This document shows positions 8,757-19,485 of a stretch of 23,995 nucleotides of DNA, one piece after another. The position numbers and the translations under genes are program-made. The stretch lies in assembly GCA_025201765.1 (NCBI GenBank), contig MU623634.1, forward strand, positions 1-23,995. The letters run 5' to 3'. This DNA is from Daldinia sp. FL1419. Its lineage: Eukaryota; Ascomycota; Sordariomycetes; Xylariales; Hypoxylaceae. Numbering within the stretch: position 1 is the first letter of the stretch; every line of letters begins with the position of its first letter. The notes beneath the pieces were generated by a model. The model saw only the letters and a program-made list of their open reading frames with translations. It made no database searches and was not told the origin of the DNA.

Positions 8757-9361
8757 TTATTTATTTATTTATTTATTATTACCCCGATTTACCTAGAATA
8801 TAATACAGGTATCCGGTCCATCTTTTAATATTTGTTCCAGGTAGGAACTATATTCCGGAAAAAACCTACTTACTATTTATTTAAATAAATTATGTTATTA
8901 TAATTTTAATTTTATTTTATATTCTTATTAAAATTTACCTTTTAATAGAAATAATTAAACTTTAATATAGAAAAATATTTTATATATTATAATATCTAAA
9001 TTTTATGAAATAATATAGTAACAATTTGGGTATAAGGTAATAATAAGGTTTAAAATAACTTTATTATTTTTTTAATAAATAATAAAAATATTATTATATT
9101 ATAAAAAGGTTATTTTAAAAGAAGGCTAAAATATATGCAATTTATATAAAATATAAATATATATGAATAATTTTATATTTTTATAAAAAATTATTACCTA
9201 TTTTTATTTTTATAATCTTTTTTTTAATATTATAATATTATATTTATTTTTTAAAATGGCTTAAAATGGTATTATTAATTTATAGCCTTTCTTGACTAAT
9301 TTCAATCCTTTTTGTATGCCTTGTTTGTGCTCTGTGATACTGCAGTATGATACCACTTTAG
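8757..9361 (-). mobile_element. LINE-like repeat family A, copy 4
   Basis: The tail (TTTA)n is at the left, and the body runs from TTATTACCCCGATTTACCTAG to GATACTGCAGTATGATACCAC at 9356. It is colinear with copy 3 but ends 13 bases earlier at the 5' side, then has five extra bases (TTTAG). The flanks share GATTAATTA (8748-8756 and 9362-9370), a candidate 9-bp target duplication. The extra bases would fit non-templated addition during retroposition. A/T-rich flanks weaken the duplication evidence. Confidence 0.75.
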
Positions 9362-9370
9362 GATTAATTA

Positions 9371-9590
9371 ATCTTACTCTATAATTATTAATTTAATACC
9401 TATTAATAAATAAAATTATTTTTATATTTTTAATTAAATTATTTTTAATTTTTTTATAATTAAATTACCTTAATTATATAAGGTTTTTTTTAAGGGGAAG
9501 GTTTATAAAAGGTTATAATATAATTACATAATTAAAATTACAAAACTTTATTAACTTTTATGGAATTAACTTTTCTAAAGTTTTTATAAG
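9371..9590. other. AT-rich stretch, nothing recognised
   Basis: Almost pure A/T with scattered G and C; no ORF, structured repeat or RNA gene seen. Confidence 0.5.
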
Positions 9591-9860
9591 TTTTTTAGAA
9601 TATAAATAGGTTTTTAGAAATTGTTTTCCTATTTGATCAATTTAAGTTTTTAAATATAAAATTATTAATTTTTAAAATCATAAAGCTTTATATAATAAAA
9701 ATATAAAGTTAGGACATATCTTGCAAGAACTATTAAAACTTTTATTTAATTAAAGCTCTTATTCAATTAAAACCCATATTTAATATATATAAATTTTTAA
9801 AAATTGTTTTTTTATTTAATTAATTTAAATTTTTAAAGATAAAATTATTAATTTTTATTG
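9590..9860 (+). repeat. Repeat family C, locus 1 (about 1.5 tandem units)
   Basis: The unit start AAATAGGTTTTTAGAAATTG (about 9604) recurs mutated near 9786, a spacing of about 182 bp. The unit includes CCTATTTGATCAATTTAAG, TTAAATATAAAATT and GACATATCTTGCAAGAAC, all found again at 15.9-16.4 kb and partly at 11.2-11.5 kb. Differences from the better preserved 11.4-kb copy are G-to-A and C-to-T. Confidence 0.65.
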
Positions 9861-10150
9861 ATATTAATATAAATCTTATAATTATATATTAAAAAATAAT
9901 AATTAAATAATTCTTATATTATGGTTTTTTAAAAATTAATTATATATAATATATTTAATTAGGGAATTTTTTATAAAAGGGAATTAATATAGATTTTAGG
10001 TTATAATTTTAAAAGAGGTTTTAATTTATTAATATTTAAAATTATATAATAAAATATTTGAATATTATTTTGTTAATATATATTGATTTATTTAATTTGA
10101 AATATATAAGATTAATAAAGATTTATAATTAAAATTTTTTTTTTATAAAT
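9861..10150. other. AT-rich stretch, nothing recognised
   Basis: No gene, repeat unit or island of retained G/C was seen here. Confidence 0.5.
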
Positions 10151-11095
10151 TTTTGATTTAATTTGTTAGGGATTAGAGTAGTGAGCCAATTGTATTAGAG
10201 AGTAGATAATAATAGTATTTGAGAAGTTGGGAAAGTTAATTTTTGGGGAGTTATATATGATATTTTTAGTTATTTAGAAAAATAATTGGATTTATAGATT
10301 TTGGTGTGTTTATATGTTATATATAATTAAGTGTAAGTTAAGAGAATTAGTTGTTACAATTAAGAATAGTGATTATTATAAAAAATTTAATAATTATATA
10401 AAGTTATTAATTGAATTAGTAGTAATTTAAGTAATTAATAATTTTGTATTAAAATTAATATTAATAATAGTAGTTATTGAGATTTTTAAGTTAATTAAAA
10501 GTAAATTATTATTAAAGTAGGTATTATAAAATAAAATAATAAAAGTTAATAAAGTTATTTATTTAATTAAGAGTAAGTTGATTAAATTATATAATATGAA
10601 GATAAGTAATAAATGTGTGTTAGAGCCTATTTTAAATAAAAATAATATTTTTGGAGATTTGTAATTAAATAATTATATAATATATGGATTGTAGTAAATT
10701 GGTTATTTTGAAAGATAAGGACTTAATTTATATATATGATTTGGAAAGATATTAGTAGATTTAGTAGTTAGATTGTAATTAAACATATTGTTAGATTGGT
10801 TAGGATAGGAAGTATTTGAATAAATTTTTAATTGTATATAGTTTGAAAATAATGATTGATTAATTAGATAAATATATGAATAAGATTAGCAAATATTTAA
10901 TAGAAATAAAAAGTATTTAAAGGTTAATAATGATTAAAAGATTTAAGGAGTTTAAATTTTTTTTTTTTTTTGATTTATATAATATTTGATTAGTTTGATT
11001 ATAATTTAGTTATATAATTTTTCTAATTTTTTTAATTAAAATTAATTTGTTGAGGTTTAATATTAATAACTCTAAGGAGTTTTAAATTAGAATAA
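10150..11095 (+). other. Strand-asymmetric C-depleted tract, possibly a decayed TE coding region
   Basis: By eye, 10201-10620 contains 63 G but a single C on the + strand, so only this strand's C has been lost. One frame around 10210-10665 stays mostly open, and its few stops are TAA or TAG, which could come from CAA, CAG or TGG. Lys/Asn/Ile-rich residues such as LRELVVTIKNSDYYKKFNN are readable, but no family could be recognised. It might be a gag or transposase remnant. Confidence 0.4.
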
Positions 11096-11137
11096 TGTGA
11101 TTAAATAATAGAAATTACCTTTAAAAAACCTTATTAA

Positions 11138-11146
11138 CCCCCCCCC
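11138..11146 (+). repeat. C9 homopolymer in AT-rich DNA
   Basis: Nine consecutive C in a sequence that otherwise has almost none. It lies at the boundary between the C-depleted tract and repeat family C, locus 2. Confidence 0.9.
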
Positions 11147-11149
11147 TTC

Positions 11150-11500
11150 TAAGATTTATAACTTTTTTAAATATAAATAAATCTTTAAGAGTTATTTTTT
11201 TATTTAATTAATTTAAGTATTATATAATTCTTTAAAAATCATCTTTATAGAACCTTTATATAAAAATATATAATTTTTAATCTCTTTTTTAAAAATATTT
11301 TTTTAAAATGTATTATCATTAATAAATAATTATTTATATTTACTTTTTTATTTAATCAACCTATTCCCTTCCGTAGGATATAATTACCTTATATCCTTGA
11401 ATTTATACAACCTTTGGCTTACTATGGGTTAGTTGAAGTACAAGGCATATCTTGCAGGAGCTATTGGAGCTCCTGTTCAATATTAACAACTTTTCATAAA
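11150..11500 (+). repeat. Repeat family C, locus 2, with a preserved segment
   Basis: A mutated unit (about 11165-11280) is followed after a gap by a much less mutated piece near 11435-11490. That piece contains GGCATATCTTGCAGGAGC and GGAGCTCCTGTTCAAT. The same positions at locus 1 (about 9714-9760) and locus 3 (about 16380-16420) differ only by transitions, so this is the best view of the ancestral unit. Confidence 0.6.
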
Positions 11501-13260
11501 TTAATACCTTATACCTTAATAATAAAAAACAAAATAATTTAATTTTAATTTTTTAATTACATATAATAAGAAAAATTATTATTATAAAAAAATTATATAA
11601 GATATTAAATATAAAAGAATTTAATATATTATTTAATAAAACAATTTTATAATTTAAAATATATAATATATTAATTTACTAAGAAATAATAATCTTTAAA
11701 TTACAAATAATTTATATAATTAAAAAGAAAAATATATTTATATTTTATAAAATATTAAAATTTATTATCAAAAATTATAATAATTCTAATAAAAAGTTCA
11801 TTATAATATATACCCCTACTATCCAAAAAATAAATCAATACCTTATTCTAACATTAATTCCAATTTTTTAATATTAAAATATAAAAATTATAATAAAAAA
11901 TATTACTATAATATATATCCAATTTAAAATATTTATATAATTATTAATAAAATTAAAAAATAAATACCCTAAAAGAACATTATTACATATTATTAAATTA
12001 TTATATAATTTAATTAAATTAAAAATATATTGATTTAAAATTTATTTATATTCTTATTAATAAAAATTTAATATAAAATTATTAATATTTAATTTATATT
12101 TATTAATAATAAATATAACCCTATTTAAAATTACAAATCTTTAAATAAATAATATTTTAAATATTGGTATTATAGAATTCTTGGCAATAGAAAATAAGGT
12201 ATTTACCAAATTTAAAATTAAAATATATTTTTAAAAGATATTAAATATTAAAATTAAAGATTTTAATAATTTATATATAATTATTTATAAGAAGGATTAT
12301 AATATAATTATTATATAAAAGGAATAAACTAAGAAATCTAAACAATTAAATATAAAATTACTAAATATAATTAAAAAATTTATAAAATAGCGGGCATAAA
12401 GAATATATATTTTTTCCATTTATTAACCTAAAATAACTTTTAATTATTTAATAATAATTTAATATTTAAAATTAAACCTTAAAAAAATAAAAGTTTTTAA
12501 TATCTAAATTAAATAATAAATAAATAATTAAATATAAAACTTTAATTATATTAATTTAAATTTTTTAAATTTATATTTATATATTTTTATTAATAATTTA
12601 TTTATAAATAATAAAGATTTAAATTTATAAATTAATTATATTATTATATTAAATAATAAAAATTAATTAATTAAAATAATAAAATTTAAATTATTAATAA
12701 TATTATTTATTAATTATTTATTAAATATAAATATATTATTTAATATATATTTATTAACAAAATTTATAAAATAATTTAAAATTTTAATATTAAATATATT
12801 ATTTATTATATAATTAATACTATTTTAAAATACATTTCATTACCTAAAACCCCATTAATTTTATATATTAATTCCTTTTTTTTATATTAATACTTTATTT
12901 AAATAGGTAATATTAATAAAAGAAATTAATAATTGATTTAATAATTTTATAATAATTATATAAAAATTGGGAAATTAATAATATTTAATAAATTTATAAT
13001 ATATGTAATTTTATAAATGCTATAATAAAGGTATCTTTGAATAAGGTTATATAAATATTAATAAAAATAATTAAATTAATTTATAATTAAAAGGGTAAAT
13101 AAAATAAGAATTAAATATTAAATTTATAATATAATTATAAAAAGAAAAGAAAATAAATAATTATTATATAATTTACATATTTTAATATAATATATTATAA
13201 TTAAAAATTATTAATATATTTAATATTATATAAAAATAGATTTTTTATTTATTTCTTTCT
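11501..13260. other. AT-rich desert, no gene recognised
   Basis: About 1.76 kb of near-pure A/T. Small spots with retained G/C occur near 12165-12215 and 12388-12400 (TAGCGGGCATAAAG). No ORF, terminal repeat or recognisable TE protein was found. It is probably older decayed transposon sequence, by composition only. Confidence 0.5.
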
Positions 13261-14300
13261 TAAATAACTTTCTTCTTTAAACAACTTCAATATACCAATC
13301 TCACCCCTATTTATCATTGTTTTATTATTATTTTACTTTTATTTTACATACATACCTACCAACAAAGATATTACTATCAATATTTATAAAGTTTATTATT
13401 AAATATATATTAATTTAATTAAATAGGGTATATTTTAAAGTTATAAATAGGTTTTTAAATTATTTAATATTATATTTAATTATAAAAAAATTCTTATTCT
13501 TAACCTTAACTATAACCTTTTCCTATTAAAGGACCTAGACCTTCTAATCTCTTAGAAATCTATACAGAATAATTATAACTTCCTTATATTCTTTTTGAAT
13601 AAAGATTTTAAATTAAATATTAATAATATTAATATATTTTTGAAATAAAATATATTATTTAATAAATATAATAATAAGGGAGTATATTTTTTAATAATAA
13701 TATGATAATATATTTAATTATATTTATATCTTAAACTTTTCCACATTTACATATTTTATTTCATATTTTTTAACTTCTTCTTTATATATATTAAAATTTA
13801 AAATAAAAATTTCTTATCAGATTTAAATTAATTAAATAATTATTTATATTATAATTAATAATTTATTTATATAATCACTTTTTAAAATAATATAATTAAT
13901 CATTATAAATCTTAAAGATTTAATTAATCATTAATATTGGGGGTTATTATTAATATCTTTATTTTTAAGAGGTATAATCTTATGTTATAATTATATACTA
14001 ATTATTTTTAATTTAAATATACTTTTTTAATACTCCTATTAATTAAGACTTAAGAACTTTACAATTAAGCGATCTTTAATTTCCAAAATACTAATCAACA
14101 TTTTAAAATTATTTTTAAAAATGTTTTAATAATTTTAAAATATAAAAATAGGATTTTTTAAGAAATTCTAGATACCTTTCTTTCTTAATTAATTATAGGC
14201 ATATAAGATTCTTAATTATTAAATTATAAAAAGATGATATATTAAAAGTTTAAATTTTTTTTTTTTACAAACATTAAACTCTTTTAGAAAATGAATCCTA
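13261..14300. other. AT-rich stretch, mostly G-poor at its left end, nothing recognised
   Basis: From about 13255 to 13380 the + strand keeps C but has very little G (for example CCAATCTCACCCC). The rest is mixed A/T. No gene or repeat family could be assigned. Confidence 0.45.
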
Positions 14301-14303
14301 GAG

Positions 14304-14324
14304 CCACATGACTAAGTCATGTGG
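14304..14324. repeat. Near-perfect palindrome in a retained-GC island, possible LTR remnant
   Basis: CCACATGACT and its exact reverse complement AGTCATGTGG are separated by one base. The surrounding 14297-14340 stretch keeps normal G and C. A TCATGTGAC palindrome also sits near the start of the LTR at 18823, so this could be a remnant of a different copia-type LTR. The link is speculative. Confidence 0.5.
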
Positions 14325-14423
14325 GTCCATCTCACAGATATCCTATTTTCTTAAATCACAAATATTTTTATATTATAGATTAATTATAAAATAAACAATT
14401 TAATAAACTATTTTAAATATATA

Positions 14424-15343
14424 GCCAGAAAGGCGTAGCCACACTCTTCGTGCGGTTCCCCGTCCTCAACAAGCAAATCATCTTCATAACATATAACTGT
14501 ACCGGGATTATAATTCTAATATAATACGATATTAAAATATTATATTAGGTCCAAAATATTGTAATAATTTTTAATAAAAGGTTTAAAATATTTTCAAAGG
14601 TTAGTAATAAGATAAAATTAGAGAAATAATAAAATATCTATAAATATATAAATTTTCTTTTATTTAATATAATATATGTATAAAAATAAAATAAGTTTTT
14701 TAAGGCAACATTAAACTATAAATGCAATAAATATAATAATATTATATTGTAATATTATAAAGCGCAAATAAAATATATAAAAAAGATTAAAATTAATTAA
14801 AAAAGGTTACAAATTAATAACATCATTTTAAACCATTTTAAAAAATAAATATAATATTATAATATTAAAAAGGAATTATAAAAATAATAATAAATAATGG
14901 TTTTTTATAAAAATATAAAATTATTCATATATATTTATATTTTGTACAAATCATATATACTCCAACCCTCCCCCAAAATAACCTTTTTATAATATAATAA
15001 TATTTTTAAAATCTATTAAAAAAATAATAAAGCCATTTTGGACCTTATTATTATCCTACATCCAAACCATTATTACATTATTTTATAAAATTCAAATATT
15101 ATAATATATTAAATATTTTTCTATATTAAAATTTAATTATTTTTATTAAAAAATAAATTTTCATAAAAATATAAAATAAAATCAAAATTATAATAATATA
15201 ATTTAATTAAATAGGTAGTAAATAGGTTTTCTCCAGAACACAGTTCCTACCCAGAACAAATACCAAAAAATGAACCAAATACCTATACTATATTCTAAGT
15301 AAATCGGAATAGTAATAAATAAATAAATAAATAAATAAATTTC
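14424..15343 (+). mobile_element. LINE-like repeat family A, copy 5 (920 bp) with target duplication
   Basis: The longest + strand copy. It starts with GCCAGAAAGGCGTAGCCACA and ends with GTAATAAATAAATAAATAAA. The flanks share AAATATATA (14415-14423 and 15344-15352), a candidate 9-bp target duplication. The first ~85 bases keep high GC, while the rest is almost all A/T. Its inverted counterpart at 17264-18150 aligns along the whole length. At 14424-14497 the two differ only by transitions by eye. At 14723-14769 it differs from copy 3 at 19 of 47 positions, all C/T or G/A in the RIP direction. Confidence 0.8.
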
Positions 15344-15352
15344 AAATATATA

Positions 15353-15925
15353 TAAACCTATCTAAATCAATTAAATTTAATTGGCTAATTAATATCTTAT
15401 TATTTATCTTATTAATTTTATTATAAACTAATCCAAATTTGAAAATTTCAACCCACCCCCCCACAGGTACAATTTTAAAAAGAAAACTTTCAAGTTTATT
15501 ATATAACAAAGTTTTCTAATAAAGGCCATATAATTCTTCCATTAATAATTAAATATTAAAAATATTAATAATCCAAAGGTTTATATATATATTATAATAA
15601 AAAAGATCATATAATTAAGGATTATAATTTCCTAATATTTAATCTCCATTAATATTAAATAAAATTAAATAATAATAATATTAATAATTATACAATTATT
15701 TAAATATAATTTTAAATCTTTTTATAAATTTAAATTTTAATAATAAATTTTATAATAAATTAAATTTATTAAAGGAATAATAATAATAAGTCTAATATAT
15801 AATATATATATTTGTAATGTTATTTATAAATTTTTAGAATTCCCCACCTATAATTAGATCTTCTTCTTTTTCTTTCCTCAATTTAATTATTGTTAATCTT
15901 ATATATGAGCCTCTCAGCAGGCATC
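15353..15925. other. AT-rich stretch with a small C-rich spot
   Basis: No gene recognised. A C-rich spot (CAACCCACCCCCCCACAGG) lies at about 15451-15469. Confidence 0.5.
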
Positions 15926-16450
15926 CAATTATAAGCCTTCTGTAACCTTTTTAAGGTTTTTATAGGCTTTTTAATATGTAAATAAGCCTTTTAGAAGTTA
16001 TTTTCCAATCTAATTAGCTTAAGTTCTTAAATATAGAATTGTTAGTTTTTTATAGAGTTTTATATAATAAAGTTATAGAGTATGTTTTGTAGGAACTTTT
16101 ATTTAATTAAAGCTTATATTTAATATATAAGCTTTTAGAAGTCGTTTTCCTATTTGATCAGTTTATATTCTTAAATATAAAATTGTTAGTTTTTTATAGA
16201 GCTTTGTACAATAAAATTGTAGGGTATGTTTTATAGGAGTTTTTATTCAATTAGAGCTTATGTTTAATTAGAGTTCATATTTAATATATAGGCCTTTAAA
16301 TATTGATTTTTATTTGATTAGTTTAAGTTTTTCAGTATAAAACTATTAATTCTTCTATAGAGATTTGTACGATGAAGTGCAGGGTATATCTTATAGGAGT
16401 TATTAGAGTTTTTGTTTAATTAGAGTTTTTATTTAATATAAATAAACTTT
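15926..16450 (+). repeat. Repeat family C, locus 3 (about three tandem units)
   Basis: Units begin near 15980, 16126 and 16287 with forms of ATATAAGCTTTTAGAAG, a spacing of about 146 and 161 bp. Each unit continues with TTTTCCTATTTGATCAG, ATATAAAATTGTTAG, a TATAGAG-TTTGTACAATAAA run, GGGTATGTTTTATAGGAG and CAATTAGAGC. On the + strand C is depleted and G partly kept. No ORF. It is a satellite-like or subterminal TE repeat of unknown type. Confidence 0.7.
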
Positions 16451-16696
16451 CCGGGCCGCCGCCACACCACTTCGCGGAGCTCGGGCATTATAATATATTA
16501 AAAGTTTTTTTATATTAAGGTTTAATTATTTTTATTAAAAAGTAAATTTTAATAAGAATATAAAATAAAATTAAAATTATTATAATATAATTTAATTAAA
16601 TAAATAATAGGTAAGTTTTTTCTGGAACATAATTTTTACTCAGAATAAATATTAAAAGATAGATTGGATACCTGTAATATATTCTAAGTAGATCAG
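16451..16696 (+). mobile_element. LINE-like repeat family A, copy 6, with an unmutated 36-bp GC patch
   Basis: The body from 16487 aligns with copies 1, 2 and 5, for example CTGGAACATAATTTTTACTCAGAATAAATATTAAAAGATAGATTGG in overlapping pieces. The first 36 bases (16451-16486) are 29/36 G or C. They align with positions that are nearly all A/T in copies 3, 4, 5 and 7. Against copy 7, the first 37 positions show only C/T and G/A changes by eye. The 5' end is truncated at 16451. The 3' tail is missing: the copy stops at 16696, where a TGTTGGGC sequence begins. Confidence 0.75.
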
Positions 16697-17263
16697 TGTT
16701 GGGCTAAACGTACGTATAAGAGAAATAATAGCAAAAACAAATAATAAGTAAAATAATGCAATGAAACTTGTATATTTATAAATCCTAAAGAAAAGAATTA
16801 TCTATTTTGAACTTAGCAGGTTTAAAATCCTTATATACATAATATATTAATTATATAATATTTCTTTTATTTGCTACAAAAATCTACAATATCTAATAAT
16901 ATACAACCATTATTTATTCTACTTCTTTTATAAATAGTAGGTTATAAATTATTATTAATTTTTTATTTTACCTAATCCTCTAAATATAAATTAATTTAAT
17001 TACTTTTTATTAATATTTTTATAACCTTATTAAAGGAAACTTTTATTATAATATTAACTAAATTATAAATTCTATAAATCCAATAAATGTCATTTATTTC
17101 TCTATATTTATATAATTATTTTAAAATTATAAAATCTATTATTAACCTTTTTTTATTAATAATATCCATATATATCAAATATTGGTATAAAGAAAATAAG
17201 TTAATATAAAAAATAAAAAGGGTTTTAGGGAATAAAAGATATTTTAATATAATATTAATAATA
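16697..17263 (+). other. Insert-like segment starting TGTTGGGC, possible LTR fragment
   Basis: The segment interrupts copy 6 just before its tail. TGTTGG starts are common in copia LTRs, and the first ~110 bases keep more G/C (CTAAACGTACGTATAAGAG). No matching CA-terminated end or repeat of the flanking ATCAG was found before the next family A copy. The call is tentative. Confidence 0.3.
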
Positions 17264-18150
17264 ATATTATTTATTATTATTATTTATTACTACCCCAATT
17301 TACCTAGAATATATTATAAGTATCTAGTCCATCTTTTAATATTTGTTCCAGGTAGGAACCATGTTCCAAAGAAAACCTACCCATCACCTATTTAATTAAA
17401 TTATATTATTATAATTTTAATTTTATTTTATATTCTTATTAAAATTCACTTTTTAATAAAAATAATTAAATTTTAATATAAAAAAATATTTTATATATTA
17501 TAATGTCCAAACTTTATAAAACAATATGGTAATAGCCTAAATATAGGGCAATAATAAGGTCTAAAATAATTTTATTATTTTTTTTAATAAATAATAAAAG
17601 CATTATTGTATTATAAAAAGGTTGTTCTGGAGAAGGCCAAGATATATATAATTTATATAAAATATAAATATATATAAATAATTTTATATTTTTATAAAAA
17701 GCCATTACCTATTTTTATTTTTACAACCTTCTTTTTAATATCATAATATTATATTTTCTTTCTAAAATAATTTAAAATGGTACTATTAATCCATAACCCT
17801 TCCCAATTAACTTCAATCTTTTTTATATACCTTATTTACATTCTATAATATTACAATATAATATCACTATACCCATCACATTTATAATCTAATATTATCT
17901 TAAAAAATCCATTTTATTTTCATATATATATTATATTAAGTAAAAAAAAGCTTATAAATTTATAAATATTCTATTATTTTTCTAATTTCATCCTATTATT
18001 AACTTTCTTTAAATATTTTAAACTTTTTATTAAAAATTATTACAACATTTTAAACCTAATATAATATTTTAATATAATTATATATTATAAAAATAATTTA
18101 CTCATTAAAAACAAAGAATTATATAAAAAATATAATTATACCTTTTCAAT
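17264..18150 (-). mobile_element. LINE-like repeat family A, copy 7 (at least 880 bp)
   Basis: Inverted relative to copy 5 and colinear with it from the tail (TTATTATTATTTATTACTACCCC) to 18150, where copy 5 is 5'-truncated. It may therefore extend further to the right. The next recognisable coding trace on the same strand is the LINE ORF2 end at 19.1-19.5 kb, so this could be the 3' UTR of that element. This is the copy most depleted in G and C. A 63-codon open frame at 17514-17705 is a by-product of composition. Confidence 0.75.
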
Positions 18151-18822
18151 ACAATTCTAGGAATTAATTATTAAAACTTTATTATAACTTTTTTAAAATT
18201 TTAGATTTTTAAGAAATTTATTAAAAAAATATTAATAATATTTAACAATTATTCTTATTATATTCAATCCCTTACTTATTAAATCTATAATTCTTATATA
18301 TTCTAATAATCCTAGAAAAATTATTTATTTTAATATCACTAACATCATAATTATTTTATAATATAATCCTATTTTATATTTATTTTATTAATATTTATTA
18401 ATTATAATATAAGATTTATAAAGAAATTAATTTTAAAAAATATATATATATATATTACCTTATTCCTAATAATCCATATTATCCCCATATATTATTATTA
18501 TAATAATTTTTTATTTAAGAAATTTAATTAATATTAAATATTTTACCATTTTTTAATAATAATTTATTATAAATTTTTAATAATTTCTTAATATACCTAA
18601 ACTTAAATTTTAATAAATATAACCCTCCTTTTAAAAATATACTCACCCTCCCTCAAAATTCCCTAATATATATAATTAAAAAAATTAAAAAAAAAGGATA
18701 AAGAAATAAATATAAAAAAAACAATTTTAATAAATATAATTTAGAATAAATATAAAATAATTTTAAATAAATATAATCCTCTTAAAAAACCTTATTAATA
18801 TATTATTATTTATATTCTTTTA
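18151..18822. other. AT-rich stretch, no gene recognised
   Basis: G is almost absent on the + strand and C is partly retained. It lies between the 5' part of copy 7 and the solo LTR, and may be an inner part of the same LINE. No frame was recognised. Confidence 0.4.
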
Positions 18823-19001
18823 TGTGGGAATGTTGGTCATGTGACCATGGTGGTACAGACCCACTTTAATCTTGTATTGAGCTCCACGTATTTTGATCTC
18901 CAACCAAAATACGTTCTTTCTTAAATCATACCACTTTTGATTGAATTTACAAATACCCTTATTTTTACTATTGCATGCAATGGTACCTTATCTATCCAAC
19001 A
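18823..19001 (+). mobile_element. 179-bp solo LTR (copia-like) with TTTTA target duplication
   Basis: It starts TGTGGGAATGTTGG and ends CTATCCAACA, giving TG...CA termini. TTTTA flanks both sides (18818-18822 and 19002-19006), the expected 5-bp duplication, though in A/T-rich DNA. A second copy of exactly 179 bp lies at 20601-20779. It contains an imperfect inverted repeat (CGTATTTTGATC and AACCAAAATACG). This copy keeps far more G/C than its surroundings. Orientation is taken from TG...CA and is not proven by any coding sequence. Confidence 0.75.
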
Positions 19002-19049
19002 TTTTATTTAATTATAAATTTTTCTTATTTAATATAAAATTTTTAAAAA

Positions 19050-19480
19050 CATTCACATTAAATAAATTATAATATTATTTTATACATAAATAATTAAACC
19101 TATCTAAAAAACCAACAAACTACTAATAAAATTTCATCAAAATCAAACGACACTCTTTCATAATCTATATTAATTAAAAAAGTTTTTAAAATTAAATTCC
19201 ATCTAAAACAAACTTATATCAAAACATATTCAAAACACTTAAAAATTATATATTATATTATTTCTTTTTTACCACATCTACACCTAAAAATATTTATTTT
19301 AAAAACCTTTTTATTAAATAAAAAAGTTTTTAATCCTATCTTCTTAATATATATTTATAATAACACCAATATTTTATACTTCTATAAATTAAAATACTAA
19401 TTATTAATTTTTATATTAAGAAATAATAACCAAATCATTAATATAATAATATCCTTCTTATACCATTTTTATCTTTTTAT
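19050..19480 (-). pseudogene. LINE ORF2 C-terminal remnant (after the RNase H region, CCHC-type finger)
   Basis: On the - strand one frame reads IYIKKIGLKTFLFNKK (about 19350-19299) and then FRCRCGKKEII*YIIFKC (about 19285-19218). This corresponds to the block found at the C-terminus of I/Jockey/Tad1-type LINE ORF2 proteins: an R-T/S-G-x-I-G-L-like start, a Cys-x-Cys-Gly pair, a His (here Tyr, as CAT to TAT) and a final Cys. The stops are TAA/TAG, as expected after C-to-T on Gln codons. The + strand is G-poor here, so the - strand lost its C. The upstream coding part is interrupted by family A copy 8. Inactive. Confidence 0.55.
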
Positions 19481-19485
19481 TCAAT

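Noticed and set aside
14424..14480. tRNA-like A/B boxes at the start of copy 5 (SINE hypothesis)
   Set aside because: GGTTCCCCGTC only loosely resembles a B box and lacks the key purine and A positions. No A box at correct spacing was found.
17514..17705. 63-codon ORF on the - strand
   Set aside because: It lies within family A copy 7, and the same positions in other copies are non-coding.
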